Below are positions 36,961 to 45,807 of a stretch of DNA of 64,000 nt, piece after piece. The position numbers were made by a program, and so were the translations under genes. Each line of letters begins with the position of its first letter. The stretch's first letter is position 1. The stretch lies in the NCBI RefSeq assembly GCF_002209355.2, contig NZ_CP106855.1:3100001-3164000 (forward strand). Direction: 5' to 3'. Below the pieces are notes generated by a model. That model worked only from the letters and a program-made list of their open reading frames with translations, did no database searches and was not told where the DNA came from. Source of the stretch: Bdellovibrio sp. SKB1291214. Lineage in GTDB: Bacteria > Bdellovibrionota > Bdellovibrionia > Bdellovibrionales > Bdellovibrionaceae.

Positions 36961-37878
36961 GTGATTTCACGTAACCAAAAAAATCAGCGTCCACCATTTG
37001 AACGATGGTATGCATATATTTTATTTATCTTTATTGGTTACTGCTTGGCCGACTTGGCAATTCTTTCATATCGCGATCGCATGTTGCCACAGTCTGCGCC
37101 CCCTGCTCACCCTAAAGCACCCGCTGTTGCTAACAATATGAGTTCAGGATTTTATAACAACATCGCAAGCAGAAATATTTTTGCTTCAAATGGTTTGATC
37201 CCAGATGCCTTGGTCGACAAAAACAAAGGCAACACTCCTGAGAAAGAAGCCGATCCTGTTCCTTCACAATTACCATTGAATTTGATAGGTACACTGGTGC
37301 ACTCGACACCGGAAAAATCCATCGCATCCATCGAGATTCGCGGTAAAAATCAAGTCATCTCCTACTCTCCAGGTAAAGAGATTGAAGGCATGGCAAATGT
37401 CGTTCGCATCGAGAGACAAAAAGTGATCTTCCGCAATTTGAATTCAAATCGTCTTGAGTTCATCGAGATCAAAAAAGAAGGTAACAAAGTAAGCTTTGCA
37501 GCGAGCAAACCTTCTGTCACAACAACAGGACAAGAAGTTAAGAAAACTGGTGACAACACGTTCGCCATCAAACGCACGGACTTGTTGAAGTACACGAATG
37601 ATTTGTCAAGCATCTTGATGCAAGCCCGTGCGGTTCCAAATCGTGAACCAGGCACAGGGAACATCAATGGCTTCCGTATTTTAGATATGCAACCTGGCAG
37701 TATTTACGAACAACTCGGCATCCAACGCATGGACGTTCTAAAAACTGTGGATGGCACCTTAGTAGACAGCCCCGCTAAGGCCATGGAGTTGTACCAAAAC
37801 TTGAAGAACAACAACAAGATCACTCTTCAAGTTGAGCGCAACGGCAAAACTGAAACTATGACTTATAATATTCAATAA
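36961..37878 (+). CDS. gspC: Type II secretion system protein GspC
   Basis: 305 aa inner-membrane component that links the platform to the secretin. A cytoplasmic N-terminus is followed by one helix (about 15-36), a proline-rich linker, the HR domain (about 95-190; LPLNLIGTLVHS typical) and a C-terminal PDZ domain (about 205-305; NGFRILDMQPGSIYEQLGIQRMDVL). The GTG at 36961 has AAAGGA at 9 nt. First gene of gspCDEF. The T2SS exports folded enzymes across the outer membrane. Confidence 0.92.
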   Translation: MISRNQKNQRPPFERWYAYILFIFIGYCLADLAILSYRDRMLPQSAPPAHPKAPAVANNMSSGFYNNIASRNIFASNGLIPDALVDKNKGNTPEKEADPVPSQLPLNLIGTLVHSTPEKSIASIEIRGKNQVISYSPGKEIEGMANVVRIERQKVIFRNLNSNRLEFIEIKKEGNKVSFAASKPSVTTTGQEVKKTGDNTFAIKRTDLLKYTNDLSSILMQARAVPNREPGTGNINGFRILDMQPGSIYEQLGIQRMDVLKTVDGTLVDSPAKAMELYQNLKNNNKITLQVERNGKTETMTYNIQ

Positions 37879-37898
37879 CTCCCTCAGGAGGAGAGAGA

Positions 37899-40169
37899 AT
37901 GAAAAAACCCATCAAGCCCGTCAGCATAGGAATTGCTTCATTGATGACTGCTTCGCAGCTAGTAGGAACTACTGCGCACGCTCAATTTGAAAACTTCCCT
38001 CCACCTCCCCCGCCGCCAGATTTTGGCAACGCGGATAACAGCGGTTTCGCCACTCCAGATGCTCCAGCGGCTTCAGGCGGAGTTCGCGGCGATTCTCACT
38101 CAGGTGACGACGGCGGTGTCTTAAACAAAAGCCAACGTGACAAGTTTGCGAAAGCTGCCACAGAGGATATCAACAGCAAAAATTTCCCGCAGACTATTGA
38201 GTCTTTCGACTATCCGAATGTTGAAATCACGGAGCTTGCAAAAGCCATGGGCGAACTGACTGGTAAGAACTTTATCGTCGACCCTGGTGTGCGCGGTAAA
38301 ATTACGATCAGCGCTCCATCGAAAATCACTGTCGCGGAAGCTTACAATGCGTTCTTGTCAGCCCTTGCAATCAACGGTTTCACAGTTGTTCCATCTGGGG
38401 GCTTCTTAAAAATCAAGTCTGCAAGAAATGCTCAACGTGATAATATCGAAGTTTATTCTGGCGCTTACTATCCAAATACAGATCAAATGATCACTCGTAT
38501 TATTCACTTGAAGCACATTTCTGCCGCTCAAGTGAATCGTGATCTTCGTATCTTGCCTTCAAAAGATGGCGAGATGAATATCTACGAACCAACGAACTCT
38601 ATCATCATTTCTGACTACGGCTCTAACATTGACCGCGTTATGCGCATCATCAGCCAGTTGGACGTACCGGGATTTGAAGAACAACTTGAAGTAATCCCTA
38701 TCAAGTTCGCGAAAGCCAAAGACCTTGCGGACCTGGTTGATAAAATCGTCAATAAAGGTAATAAAACTCAAGGTTCTGCTCCAGGTACATTTACTGCGGG
38801 CGTTCCAAGATTCTCTCGTTCATCAGGGACTTCTGCTCAACAGGGGGCAAGTTTCTTTATGGCGATCCCTGATGACAGAACGAATTCTATTATCGTAGTT
38901 GGTAATAAATCCGGTATCGTGCGTATTAAAAAATTGATCTCTCAGTTGGATTTTAAAATCCGCGCTGAAGATTCTGGCGGCGTTTACGTTTATTACATCA
39001 AAAACGGTGACGCGGAAAAAATCGCACAAACTTTGTCTGGCGTTACTAAAGATGCCGCTCCGAAAGCAAACTCAGGTCCAAGCTTGTTAGCCCCTATCGG
39101 TGGTCAAATGCAGGCTCCTCAAGAAATTTTCGGCGGCGACGTGAAAATCACAGCTGACAAAGCAACAAACAGCTTGGTTATCACGGCGTCAAAACAAGAC
39201 TATGAAGTTGTTTTGAATATCTTGAACAAAATCGACATCGCTCGTGACCAAGTTTACGTTGAAGCGATCATCATGGAGATGAGTGCTTCTGATATCGATT
39301 CTTGGGGTGTTGGTTACTATCAATACGGCGAGAATGGTTATGGTAAAGTCGGTTTCAATGGTGGAATCAATCTAACTGACATGCTGAGCCCGACTGGTGG
39401 TTCTGGTGCGATCTTGGGCTTCGGTTCAGGAAAAACTGTCACTATCACTCCGACAACGGGTGGTACAGCTATCACGATCCCTTCTTTGATCGGTTTCATC
39501 AATTTCTTGAAACAAACGAAGAAAGCCAACATCTTGTCGACTCCGACGATCATCGCTTTGGATAACAACGAAGCCGAGATCGAAGTGGGTGACCAAGTTG
39601 TAACAAGTATTCAGCAAAGCATCTCAGGTACGAGTGGAACTACAACTGTAACGCCAACACTGAGTGATGCGTCAATCAAGCTTCACATCAAACCGTTTAT
39701 CAGTCCTTCTTCGAATTCCATCCGAATGGAAATTAAGCAGTCTGTTGCTCAAATTTCATCAGTGGCAGTCCCTAAAGATTTCCAGAATAATACAAAGCCT
39801 CTTGCTAAACGTTCTATCAATACGATGATCAACGTGAAAAATGGTGACACGGCGATTCTCGGCGGCTTGATTAAAGAAGATGAAGTTGAATCTGTTGTGA
39901 AAGTACCTCTTTTGGGGGACATCCCTATCCTGGGCTGGTTGTTCAAGTCCCGTTCAACAGAAAAGACAAAAACCAACATGGTTTCATTCCTAACTCCGAA
40001 AATCATTCGTAACTCAGGCGATGTGAACCAGGTTGTTTCTAAGCGTTTGGAAGATCGCATTAACTACATCAAAGACCAGGGCGGAAAAGACCCTTATGGT
40101 GCTAAGATTGATCCGATCTACCAAAAAGCTAAAGGTGATGCGTCTACTTCAGAAAATGTTCAAGAGTAG
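37899..40169 (+). CDS. gspD: Type II secretion system secretin GspD
   Basis: 756 aa outer-membrane channel. A signal peptide (1-28) is followed by a Pro-rich stretch, the N0 domain and three N-domains (SYPNVEITELAKAMGELTGKNFIVDP and repeated IIVVGNKSGIVRI-type segments), then the C-terminal secretin domain with VYVEAIIMEMS and the conserved VPLLGDIPILGWLFKSRS near the end. A strong GGAGG ribosome site is present. 20 nt after gspC. No separate pilotin is in the window. A terminator-like hairpin follows before gspE. Confidence 0.95.
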   Translation: MKKPIKPVSIGIASLMTASQLVGTTAHAQFENFPPPPPPPDFGNADNSGFATPDAPAASGGVRGDSHSGDDGGVLNKSQRDKFAKAATEDINSKNFPQTIESFDYPNVEITELAKAMGELTGKNFIVDPGVRGKITISAPSKITVAEAYNAFLSALAINGFTVVPSGGFLKIKSARNAQRDNIEVYSGAYYPNTDQMITRIIHLKHISAAQVNRDLRILPSKDGEMNIYEPTNSIIISDYGSNIDRVMRIISQLDVPGFEEQLEVIPIKFAKAKDLADLVDKIVNKGNKTQGSAPGTFTAGVPRFSRSSGTSAQQGASFFMAIPDDRTNSIIVVGNKSGIVRIKKLISQLDFKIRAEDSGGVYVYYIKNGDAEKIAQTLSGVTKDAAPKANSGPSLLAPIGGQMQAPQEIFGGDVKITADKATNSLVITASKQDYEVVLNILNKIDIARDQVYVEAIIMEMSASDIDSWGVGYYQYGENGYGKVGFNGGINLTDMLSPTGGSGAILGFGSGKTVTITPTTGGTAITIPSLIGFINFLKQTKKANILSTPTIIALDNNEAEIEVGDQVVTSIQQSISGTSGTTTVTPTLSDASIKLHIKPFISPSSNSIRMEIKQSVAQISSVAVPKDFQNNTKPLAKRSINTMINVKNGDTAILGGLIKEDEVESVVKVPLLGDIPILGWLFKSRSTEKTKTNMVSFLTPKIIRNSGDVNQVVSKRLEDRINYIKDQGGKDPYGAKIDPIYQKAKGDASTSENVQE

Positions 40170-40176
40170 TTTTAGC

Positions 40177-40208
40177 GGTGGTTCTTCCCTCAAGAACCAC
40201 CCTTTTTT
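40177..40208 (+). terminator. Intra-operon terminator between gspD and gspE
   Basis: GGTGGTTCTT (40177-40186) pairs perfectly with AAGAACCACC (40192-40201) around a 5 nt loop and is followed by C-TTTTTT. It begins 8 nt after the gspD stop. The gspE Shine-Dalgarno (AGAGGA) follows the T-run. This is a classic Rho-independent terminator inside the cluster and would lower gspE-F relative to the secretin. Confidence 0.85.
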
Positions 40209-40220
40209 AGAGGAACTTTA

Positions 40221-41912
40221 ATGGCCACTGTGGATGTTCTGACAATTCTTTCAAAAGCAACTTCGCTGTCACAGGATCAATTGCGTTCTGTGCTAGCCAA
40301 CCCGTCCGTTGTAAGACCTGTGACGGTCGGTGAAGCTTTAAATCAGAAGGAATTCTCCACAGCGGATGAAGTCGTCAGTGATCTGTGCAAAGAATTGGGG
40401 TTGGATTTTATCCGCGATATCCCCGTTGCAGATATCAATGCTGACTTGATCCGAGATATTCCTATCAATTACGCAAAACAACAGCAGGTTCTTCCCTATA
40501 AAGATGAGCCCGATCAGTTGATCGCTCTTACAAGCAACCCCGTGAACCTGAAAGCCCTGGATGACTTAAAGGTTTTATTCGGAAAAAAAGTTCGTCCTCT
40601 TGTGACGACGGTGATTCGCATTCAAGATGCAATCAACAAAGTGTATGAAAAATCCACGGCGAATCTTTCGGGCCTGGATGAAATCGATGAAGAAGACTAT
40701 GACCTCGACGACCCTATCGTCGACCTTTTGGAAGCTGGCGAGGACGACGCGCCGGTGATCAAAATGGTGAACAGTCTTTTGTTCCGTGCCGTCAAAGAAA
40801 AAGCCTCCGATATCCATATCGAGCCCTATGAAAAAGACATGGTCGTACGCTTCCGTACCGACGGTGTATTGATGGACGTCTTTAAACCACCAAAAAAACT
40901 TCAAAACGCCATCACATCCCGTATCAAAGTTATGGCGAACTTAAACATCGCAGAAAAACGTCTGCCACAAGACGGCCGTATTCCTTTGAAGGTCGGTGGT
41001 AAAGACATCGATATTCGTCTTTCCACAGTGCCTGCCGCTTACGGCGAGCGCTTGGTTATGCGTATTCAAGATAGATCGACAGTTATTTTAGAACTTGAGC
41101 AACTGGGTTTCTCGAAGGAAAACTTGGATCGCTTGGATGATTTATTATCGCGTAATGACGGCATCATGCTTGTAACCGGCCCAACGGGTTCTGGTAAATC
41201 CACGACTCTGTATGGTGCTTTAACGAAATTAAACAAACCTGACGTAAACATCCTGACAGTTGAAGATCCGGTGGAGCAACGTATCCACGGGATTGGTCAG
41301 GTACAAACGAATTCTAAGATCGGCCTGACCTTCGCTGCGGGTTTAAGATCTTTCCTTCGTCAAGATCCAGATATTATCATGGTCGGTGAGATTCGTGACT
41401 TGGAAACGGCGGAACTTGCAATTCAGGCATCACTTACGGGTCACTTGGTTTTATCGACTCTGCATACGAACGATTCAGCAGGTGCTTTCCCACGTTTGAT
41501 TGACTTCGGCGTAGAGCCATTCTTGATTGCAACTTCAGTTATGGGAGTTATTGCTCAACGTCTTGTGCGCGTTCTGTGCCCTCACTGTAAAGCGCCTTAC
41601 GAGCCATCTGATTTTGAATTGTCTTTATTGGGTGTCACTCGCGAGGTTGCTAAAGCTAGCCACATCTGCAAAGCCATGGGCTGTTCAGAGTGTGGGCAAA
41701 AAGGATATTCCGGTCGTACGACGATCAGTGAATTGATGGTTGTGACGGATGATATTCGTTCTTTGATCATGCAACGTAAAGATGGTGCGACGCTCAAGAA
41801 ACAAGCATTGGCCAACGGAATGAAAACTTTCCGTGACCATGGTATTGCCAAAGTACTAGCTGGTGTGACTACAATTGAACAGCTAACTACGAATACGCAA
41901 CTGGATCTATAA
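40221..41912 (+). CDS. gspE: Type II secretion ATPase GspE
   Basis: 563 aa cytoplasmic ATPase driving pseudopilus assembly. The N-terminal GspL-binding domain is followed by an Asp box region, Walker A GPTGSGKSTT (about 319-328), the Walker B region DPDIIMVGEIRDLETAE and a His box (HTNDS). A four-cysteine zinc-binding insert, CPHC (about 453) and CSEC (about 488), is typical of T2SS/T4P GspE. AGAGGA precedes the ATG. 1 nt before gspF. Confidence 0.95.
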   Translation: MATVDVLTILSKATSLSQDQLRSVLANPSVVRPVTVGEALNQKEFSTADEVVSDLCKELGLDFIRDIPVADINADLIRDIPINYAKQQQVLPYKDEPDQLIALTSNPVNLKALDDLKVLFGKKVRPLVTTVIRIQDAINKVYEKSTANLSGLDEIDEEDYDLDDPIVDLLEAGEDDAPVIKMVNSLLFRAVKEKASDIHIEPYEKDMVVRFRTDGVLMDVFKPPKKLQNAITSRIKVMANLNIAEKRLPQDGRIPLKVGGKDIDIRLSTVPAAYGERLVMRIQDRSTVILELEQLGFSKENLDRLDDLLSRNDGIMLVTGPTGSGKSTTLYGALTKLNKPDVNILTVEDPVEQRIHGIGQVQTNSKIGLTFAAGLRSFLRQDPDIIMVGEIRDLETAELAIQASLTGHLVLSTLHTNDSAGAFPRLIDFGVEPFLIATSVMGVIAQRLVRVLCPHCKAPYEPSDFELSLLGVTREVAKASHICKAMGCSECGQKGYSGRTTISELMVVTDDIRSLIMQRKDGATLKKQALANGMKTFRDHGIAKVLAGVTTIEQLTTNTQLDL

Positions 41913-41913
41913 T

Positions 41914-43131
41914 ATGCCAATTTTTGAGTACAAGGGCCTTACACGTGACGGAAGAAACACCAAAGGTGTGATCGACGCAGAAAACCTGCGTGCTGCCCGT
42001 GCTAAACTCAAAAAAGACAATATTTACGTCGTCGATATCAAAGATAAAAAGAAAATCGACACCAAAAAAAGAGGCGCTCCCCGCGCGACAAAATCCGTGG
42101 GCGTTAAAGACCTCTCTTTGATGACTCGTCAGCTGGCGACCCTAGTAAAAGCAAACATTCCCCTCGTCGATGCGCTAACAGCAATTTCTGAACAAGTTGA
42201 AAATCCAACTTTGGCTGAGGCCATTGCTGATTGTAAAAACATGGTTAACGAGGGATCCCCATTCTATAAGGCCCTGCAAAAATACCCAACGATCTTCACC
42301 AAAATTTACATTTCGATGGTTGAAGCCGGAGAAATGTCAGGCTCATTGGATGTCATCTTGATGCGTCTGGCAGAGTTTACAGAGGCTCAATCTGAGCTTC
42401 GCGCCAAAGTCTCAAGTGCGATGACTTATCCGGTGATCATGCTTGTCGTAACGATGGGTTTGCTTTCGTTCCTATTCATCTTCCTCATTCCGAAAATGGT
42501 GACGGTATTTGAGTCAGCACCAAACTTGGTTCTGCCTTGGTACACGGTTGCTATGATTAATGCTTCCCAATTCATGGTGAATTATTGGTACATTATCTTT
42601 GGTGGTGTTTTTATCGCCATCGTGATGTTCCGCAACTGGAAGTCCACTCCGTCTGGCAGAAACCAATGGGATGCGATCTCGCTTAAACTTCCGATTGCAG
42701 GGGCTGCCGTTCGTATGGTTGCGGTTTCTCGCTTCACTCGCACACTGGCGACACTTTTAAACGGTGGTGTTCCCATGCTAACGGCCCTGGACATCGTTAA
42801 AAACGTTGTCGACAATCACGTCTTGGCAGTTGCGATCGAAGAAGCCCGCAACAACATTGCAGAGGGTGAATCCATCGCAGGTCCCTTAAGAAAGTCCAAT
42901 CAGTTTCCTCCGATCGTTATTCACATGGTCAATATCGGGGAAAAAACCGGGGACCTTGAAAACATGTTGATGCAAGTTTCCGATGCCTTCGATTTCCAAG
43001 TTAAAAACAAATTGGAATCTTTAACCTCTCTGATGGGGCCCGTAGTTATCGTTATCATGGGTTTTGCCATCGCGATGATCGTATTTGCCGTCATGATCCC
43101 AATGTTCGAAATGACAAACATGGCTGGATAG
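41914..43131 (+). CDS. gspF: Type II secretion inner-membrane protein GspF
   Basis: 405 aa platform protein with the duplicated T2SSF domain: two helical cytoplasmic domains (LMTRQLATLVKANIPLVDAL and TRTLATLLNGGVPMLTALDI), each followed by hydrophobic helices (three in total, around 170-190, 225-245 and 372-397). Starts 1 nt after gspE. Last of the first T2SS block; a terminator follows and gspG is 1.2 kb further on. Confidence 0.94.
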   Translation: MPIFEYKGLTRDGRNTKGVIDAENLRAARAKLKKDNIYVVDIKDKKKIDTKKRGAPRATKSVGVKDLSLMTRQLATLVKANIPLVDALTAISEQVENPTLAEAIADCKNMVNEGSPFYKALQKYPTIFTKIYISMVEAGEMSGSLDVILMRLAEFTEAQSELRAKVSSAMTYPVIMLVVTMGLLSFLFIFLIPKMVTVFESAPNLVLPWYTVAMINASQFMVNYWYIIFGGVFIAIVMFRNWKSTPSGRNQWDAISLKLPIAGAAVRMVAVSRFTRTLATLLNGGVPMLTALDIVKNVVDNHVLAVAIEEARNNIAEGESIAGPLRKSNQFPPIVIHMVNIGEKTGDLENMLMQVSDAFDFQVKNKLESLTSLMGPVVIVIMGFAIAMIVFAVMIPMFEMTNMAG

Positions 43132-43139
43132 TTTCGCGA

Positions 43140-43742
43140 TTAGAGATTCGAAGCTGGTATGAAAAGGGACTCACGAAGTCCCTTTCGTTTTTTCTGGAAC
43201 CTAATTTGAGTTAACCCGTTATTTAAGGCTACAAGTTCTTTACGTTCCCAGTCCTGTTCAAAATTGCCTTCGCCAAACAATCTAATCCCCGAACCCAGAA
43301 CGGTGGGTACCAGCGTCAGGATGATTTCATCAATCACGCCCCCCTTCATCAAGGTCGCAGCCAAACCCCCGCCTCCAACGATCCAAATACGATTCTTAAA
43401 TTCGTGCTTTAAGTTATCAACCAAACTCACCGGATCTTCATTGGTCACGGTGACCAGCGCGAGGTCTCGCGTATCAACTTCACCTCGGGTACAAACGAAC
43501 ACTCTTTTGTCGGGATAAGGAAACTCCATAAAAGACATCAGCACCTCAAACGTACGACGTCCCATAACCAAAACATCCACCGAAGAAAAAAACCGATGAT
43601 ACTCAAAAAGATCAACCGCCTCGCCACCCAAAACAGAAAAAGAATTATGTTGCGGAATATGGCGAACCCAATCCAAGGAATCATCCGCCTTAGCAATAAA
43701 CCCATCAATACTGACCGCCACATAATAGCAACAAGTCCCCAT
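43140..43742 (-). CDS. RibD/dihydrofolate-reductase-like protein
   Basis: 200 aa of the RibD C-terminal/DHFR-like family (small NADPH-dependent reductases such as YwjB/YyaP). Signatures: YYVAVSIDGFIAKADDSLDWV at the start, VLVMGRRTFEVLMSF, RIWIVGGGGLAATLMKGG and DEIILTLVPTVLGSGIRLF. The start is uncertain: the ATG at 43742 begins at the conserved strand but has no good Shine-Dalgarno; a GTG further up is possible. It lies on the opposite strand inside the T2SS cluster, between gspF and gspG, and a plus-strand terminator is embedded in its 3' end. Probably an insertion unrelated to secretion. Confidence 0.85.
   Translation of the reverse strand: MGTCCYYVAVSIDGFIAKADDSLDWVRHIPQHNSFSVLGGEAVDLFEYHRFFSSVDVLVMGRRTFEVLMSFMEFPYPDKRVFVCTRGEVDTRDLALVTVTNEDPVSLVDNLKHEFKNRIWIVGGGGLAATLMKGGVIDEIILTLVPTVLGSGIRLFGEGNFEQDWERKELVALNNGLTQIRFQKKRKGLRESLFIPASNL
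43163..43193 (+). terminator. Terminator after gspF
   Basis: AAAGGGACT (43163-43171) pairs with AGTCCCTTT (43177-43185), followed on the plus strand by CG-TTTTTT. It stops the gspCDEF transcript 30 nt after gspF. The same DNA codes for the C-terminus of the minus-strand reductase. Confidence 0.75.
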
Positions 43743-44317
43743 ACCAAAAATGATGCGCCCACATGAAAGATCCCTCAACACACCCCCGCAAGAAACAAGA
43801 ACAAAAACTTAAACTAAAACTTCAAGCTCCTGCATTGAGCTCACTACGCCCTTGGGCGCAGCAGAACGTCAGCTAAAACATTCGAAACAACCAGTTAAAG
43901 TAAAATCCAACAAACCACGATAACCCGTTGGTTTGATTCAAATTTGAACGCCTTTATATGATTGAAACACAGAAAAACTTCTTCGTTATAGTGTATGGAG
44001 AGGAGTCTGCCTTCGAGTTCCGCAGGCCTGTGGGAAACAAAGAAAGCACAATTGTAAATCGAGCCCCAAACAAAACTTAAGGAGCACAAGAAACGAGCGA
44101 GGATACGAATGCCATGATGGCATTCGTACGCGTAGCCCGAAGGGGCAATGGCAGGAGCCATTGACACTGCCCGAGATAAGCAGACACCTCTCCATACACT
44201 TTAACGAAGCAACGCCAACCTGCGTTTTAACAAGACAAAAGACGCCTCAAAGAAGAAGCAACCCTTTACGCCGATACCCGAGTCTGTTAAGATTTCACAG
44301 CTAACAAGGAGTTTCGA
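43743..44317. other. Non-coding region inside the T2SS cluster
   Basis: About 575 nt without a supported gene. It contains the 229 bp inverted-repeat element (43981-44209) and AT-rich DNA on both sides. The last bases carry the AAGGAG ribosome site of gspG. A promoter for gspG-N must lie here or be inside the element; I did not find a convincing one. Confidence 0.6.
43981..44209. repeat. 229 bp element with 30 bp terminal inverted repeats and inner hairpins
   Basis: The left arm 43981-44010 and right arm 44180-44209 are inverted repeats matching at 28 of 30 positions (mismatches at the 9th and 24th). Inside lie three compact hairpins: an 11 bp stem TACGAATGCCA/TGGCATTCGTA, AATGGC/GCCATT with an AGGA loop, and GCCC/GGGC with a GAAG loop; TTCC.../...GGAA near the left arm is also self-complementary. 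No transposase and no obvious target duplication. It could be a MITE-like palindrome or a structured RNA gene. Confidence 0.75.
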
Positions 44318-44719
44318 ATGTTCATTAGCAATCGTAAGGGTATGACTTTGATCGAGATCATGATCGTACTTGCTATCATCGGTGGTATCGCTGCCCTCTT
44401 GCTTCCTCGCCTAACGGGTCAGTTGGATAAAGCAAAAGTAAGACAAACAAAAATACACATGGCGCAAATCGTGAATGCTCTGCAAATGTACTACACAGAT
44501 TGCAACAAGTATCCGCAAACGTTAGAAGGTCTAACTAAAGCTGATCCTAACTGTTCTAACTGGGGTCCAGAACCATACATCAAAAAAATCACTGATGAAT
44601 GGAACCACGAATACCAATACGAACTTAACGGGGCTGAGTACCACTTGAAATCCTTCGGTAAAGATGGCCGTGAAGGTGGATCCGGTTACGACGCTGACAT
44701 CACATTGGACGAACAATAG
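44318..44719 (+). CDS. gspG: Major pseudopilin GspG
   Basis: 133 aa. The prepilin signal is MFISNRKG|MTLIEIMIVLAIIGG, cleaved after Gly8, with Glu5 of the mature protein; the first mature residue is Met instead of the usual Phe. The C-terminal part (TDCNKYPQTLEGL, FGKDGREGGSGYDADI) is the T2SS major pseudopilin fold with its calcium-site aspartates. AAGGAG precedes the ATG. First gene of gspGHIJKLMN. Confidence 0.95.
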   Translation: MFISNRKGMTLIEIMIVLAIIGGIAALLLPRLTGQLDKAKVRQTKIHMAQIVNALQMYYTDCNKYPQTLEGLTKADPNCSNWGPEPYIKKITDEWNHEYQYELNGAEYHLKSFGKDGREGGSGYDADITLDEQ

Positions 44720-44722
44720 TTG

Positions 44723-45319
44723 ATGAACCGTAGGGGCTTCACCCTCATTGAGGTGATGATTGTACTAGCTATCTTAGCTGGTTTGATCGTAGTCGGAGCC
44801 CCTCGTCTTTTCAAAAAGCAAACGAACATCAGAGCGACAACTCGTCAATTCATGGCTCTAACCAAAGATGTTCGCAATAAAGCTCGCATTTATAATTCTA
44901 CTTACAGATTAGTGATCAATTTGGATGGCGACAAAGCCGGAACTTATTGGGTCGAAAGAGCCAGTGGTCCCACACCTATTGATCCAGATGCCGCCGAAAA
45001 AGAACGTGAAAGACTTAAAAACAAATCGAAAGATGAGGACGGCCCACCTCCGAAATTTGCGATTGATACTTCAGTTCTGAAAAAGGAAGCACATCTTCCG
45101 GATGGGTTCCGCTTTACTCAGGTGGAAACCATGTCGGCGAAAGACCCTATTACGACGGGCACAGCATATATTCACTTCTTTGCCGAGGGATTTGTGGAAG
45201 CCTCTGCCATTCAGATTGCGGGCGGAAATAATTTAACTTGGACTCTTGTTTTTAATCCTTTAACGGGTCAAGCTGATATCATAGAGAAAGCTCAGTCGTT
45301 AAAGGATATTCAGCGGTGA
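44723..45319 (+). CDS. gspH: Minor pseudopilin GspH
   Basis: 198 aa. The prepilin leader MNRRG|FTLIEVMIVLAILAG is cleaved after Gly5. After the N-terminal helix the globular part is strand-rich with an internal Lys/Glu-rich, Pro-containing loop (about 85-115) that looks disordered. Start taken at the ATG at 44723, 3 nt after gspG (a TTG just before is less likely). The GTG of gspI overlaps its stop. Confidence 0.85.
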   Translation: MNRRGFTLIEVMIVLAILAGLIVVGAPRLFKKQTNIRATTRQFMALTKDVRNKARIYNSTYRLVINLDGDKAGTYWVERASGPTPIDPDAAEKERERLKNKSKDEDGPPPKFAIDTSVLKKEAHLPDGFRFTQVETMSAKDPITTGTAYIHFFAEGFVEASAIQIAGGNNLTWTLVFNPLTGQADIIEKAQSLKDIQR

Positions 45320-45807
45320 GAAATAAAGGCTTCACATTGATCGAGACCGTCCTTGCGTTGGTCATCCTTTCTTCAGGTTTGTTACTTTTAGCAAATTCCT
45401 GGGGCGGAAGCTTTATGTTCGTGCGTAAGGCGCAATTTTCCACCGAAGTCACCGCCCTGCTTGAACGCAAAATGGCAGAAATTGAAATTGAATATTCCGG
45501 CAAATCCCTAGACTCCATCCCCGAAGAAAAAGAAGACGATTTCGGTTCCGAGTTTCCCCAGTACTCCTGGAAAATGGAATCCAAGGAATTCGAAGTTCCA
45601 GATATCTCTTCAACTTTGACAGCTCAAGAAGGTGGCGCCGATCAAACGTCTTTGACGATGATGAAGACACTGACCACGCATATTTCAAAATCTGTTAAAG
45701 AAGTTCGTGTTACGATTTTCTATAAAGGCGGCAAAAAGCCGATGAGCTTTTCAGCCACTCAGTATTTTGTGGATTATGATCGTGAAATCCAGCTGGGCGG
45801 CAACTGA
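45316..45807 (+). CDS. gspI: Minor pseudopilin GspI
   Basis: 163 aa. Prepilin leader MRNKG|FTLIETVLALVILSS, then a globular domain with GspI-like ALLERKMAEIE. The GTG start overlaps the gspH stop by 4 nt. In the minor-pseudopilin tip complex GspI binds GspJ and GspK, encoded next. Confidence 0.88.
   Translation: MRNKGFTLIETVLALVILSSGLLLLANSWGGSFMFVRKAQFSTEVTALLERKMAEIEIEYSGKSLDSIPEEKEDDFGSEFPQYSWKMESKEFEVPDISSTLTAQEGGADQTSLTMMKTLTTHISKSVKEVRVTIFYKGGKKPMSFSATQYFVDYDREIQLGGN

Noticed and set aside
36910-37015. A longer N-terminus for the gene divergent from gspC
   Set aside because: It would overlap the gspC start, has no Shine-Dalgarno, and the added residues are the antisense of the gspC membrane helix.
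43895-44195. Short reading frames within the 229 bp inverted-repeat element
   Set aside because: They span the repeat arms, have no ribosome site, and their protein sequences resemble nothing; they are by-products of the palindromes.
43981-44209. Integron attC site or IS element
   Set aside because: No GTTRRRY core, no integrase or transposase, and no clear target-site duplication at the ends.
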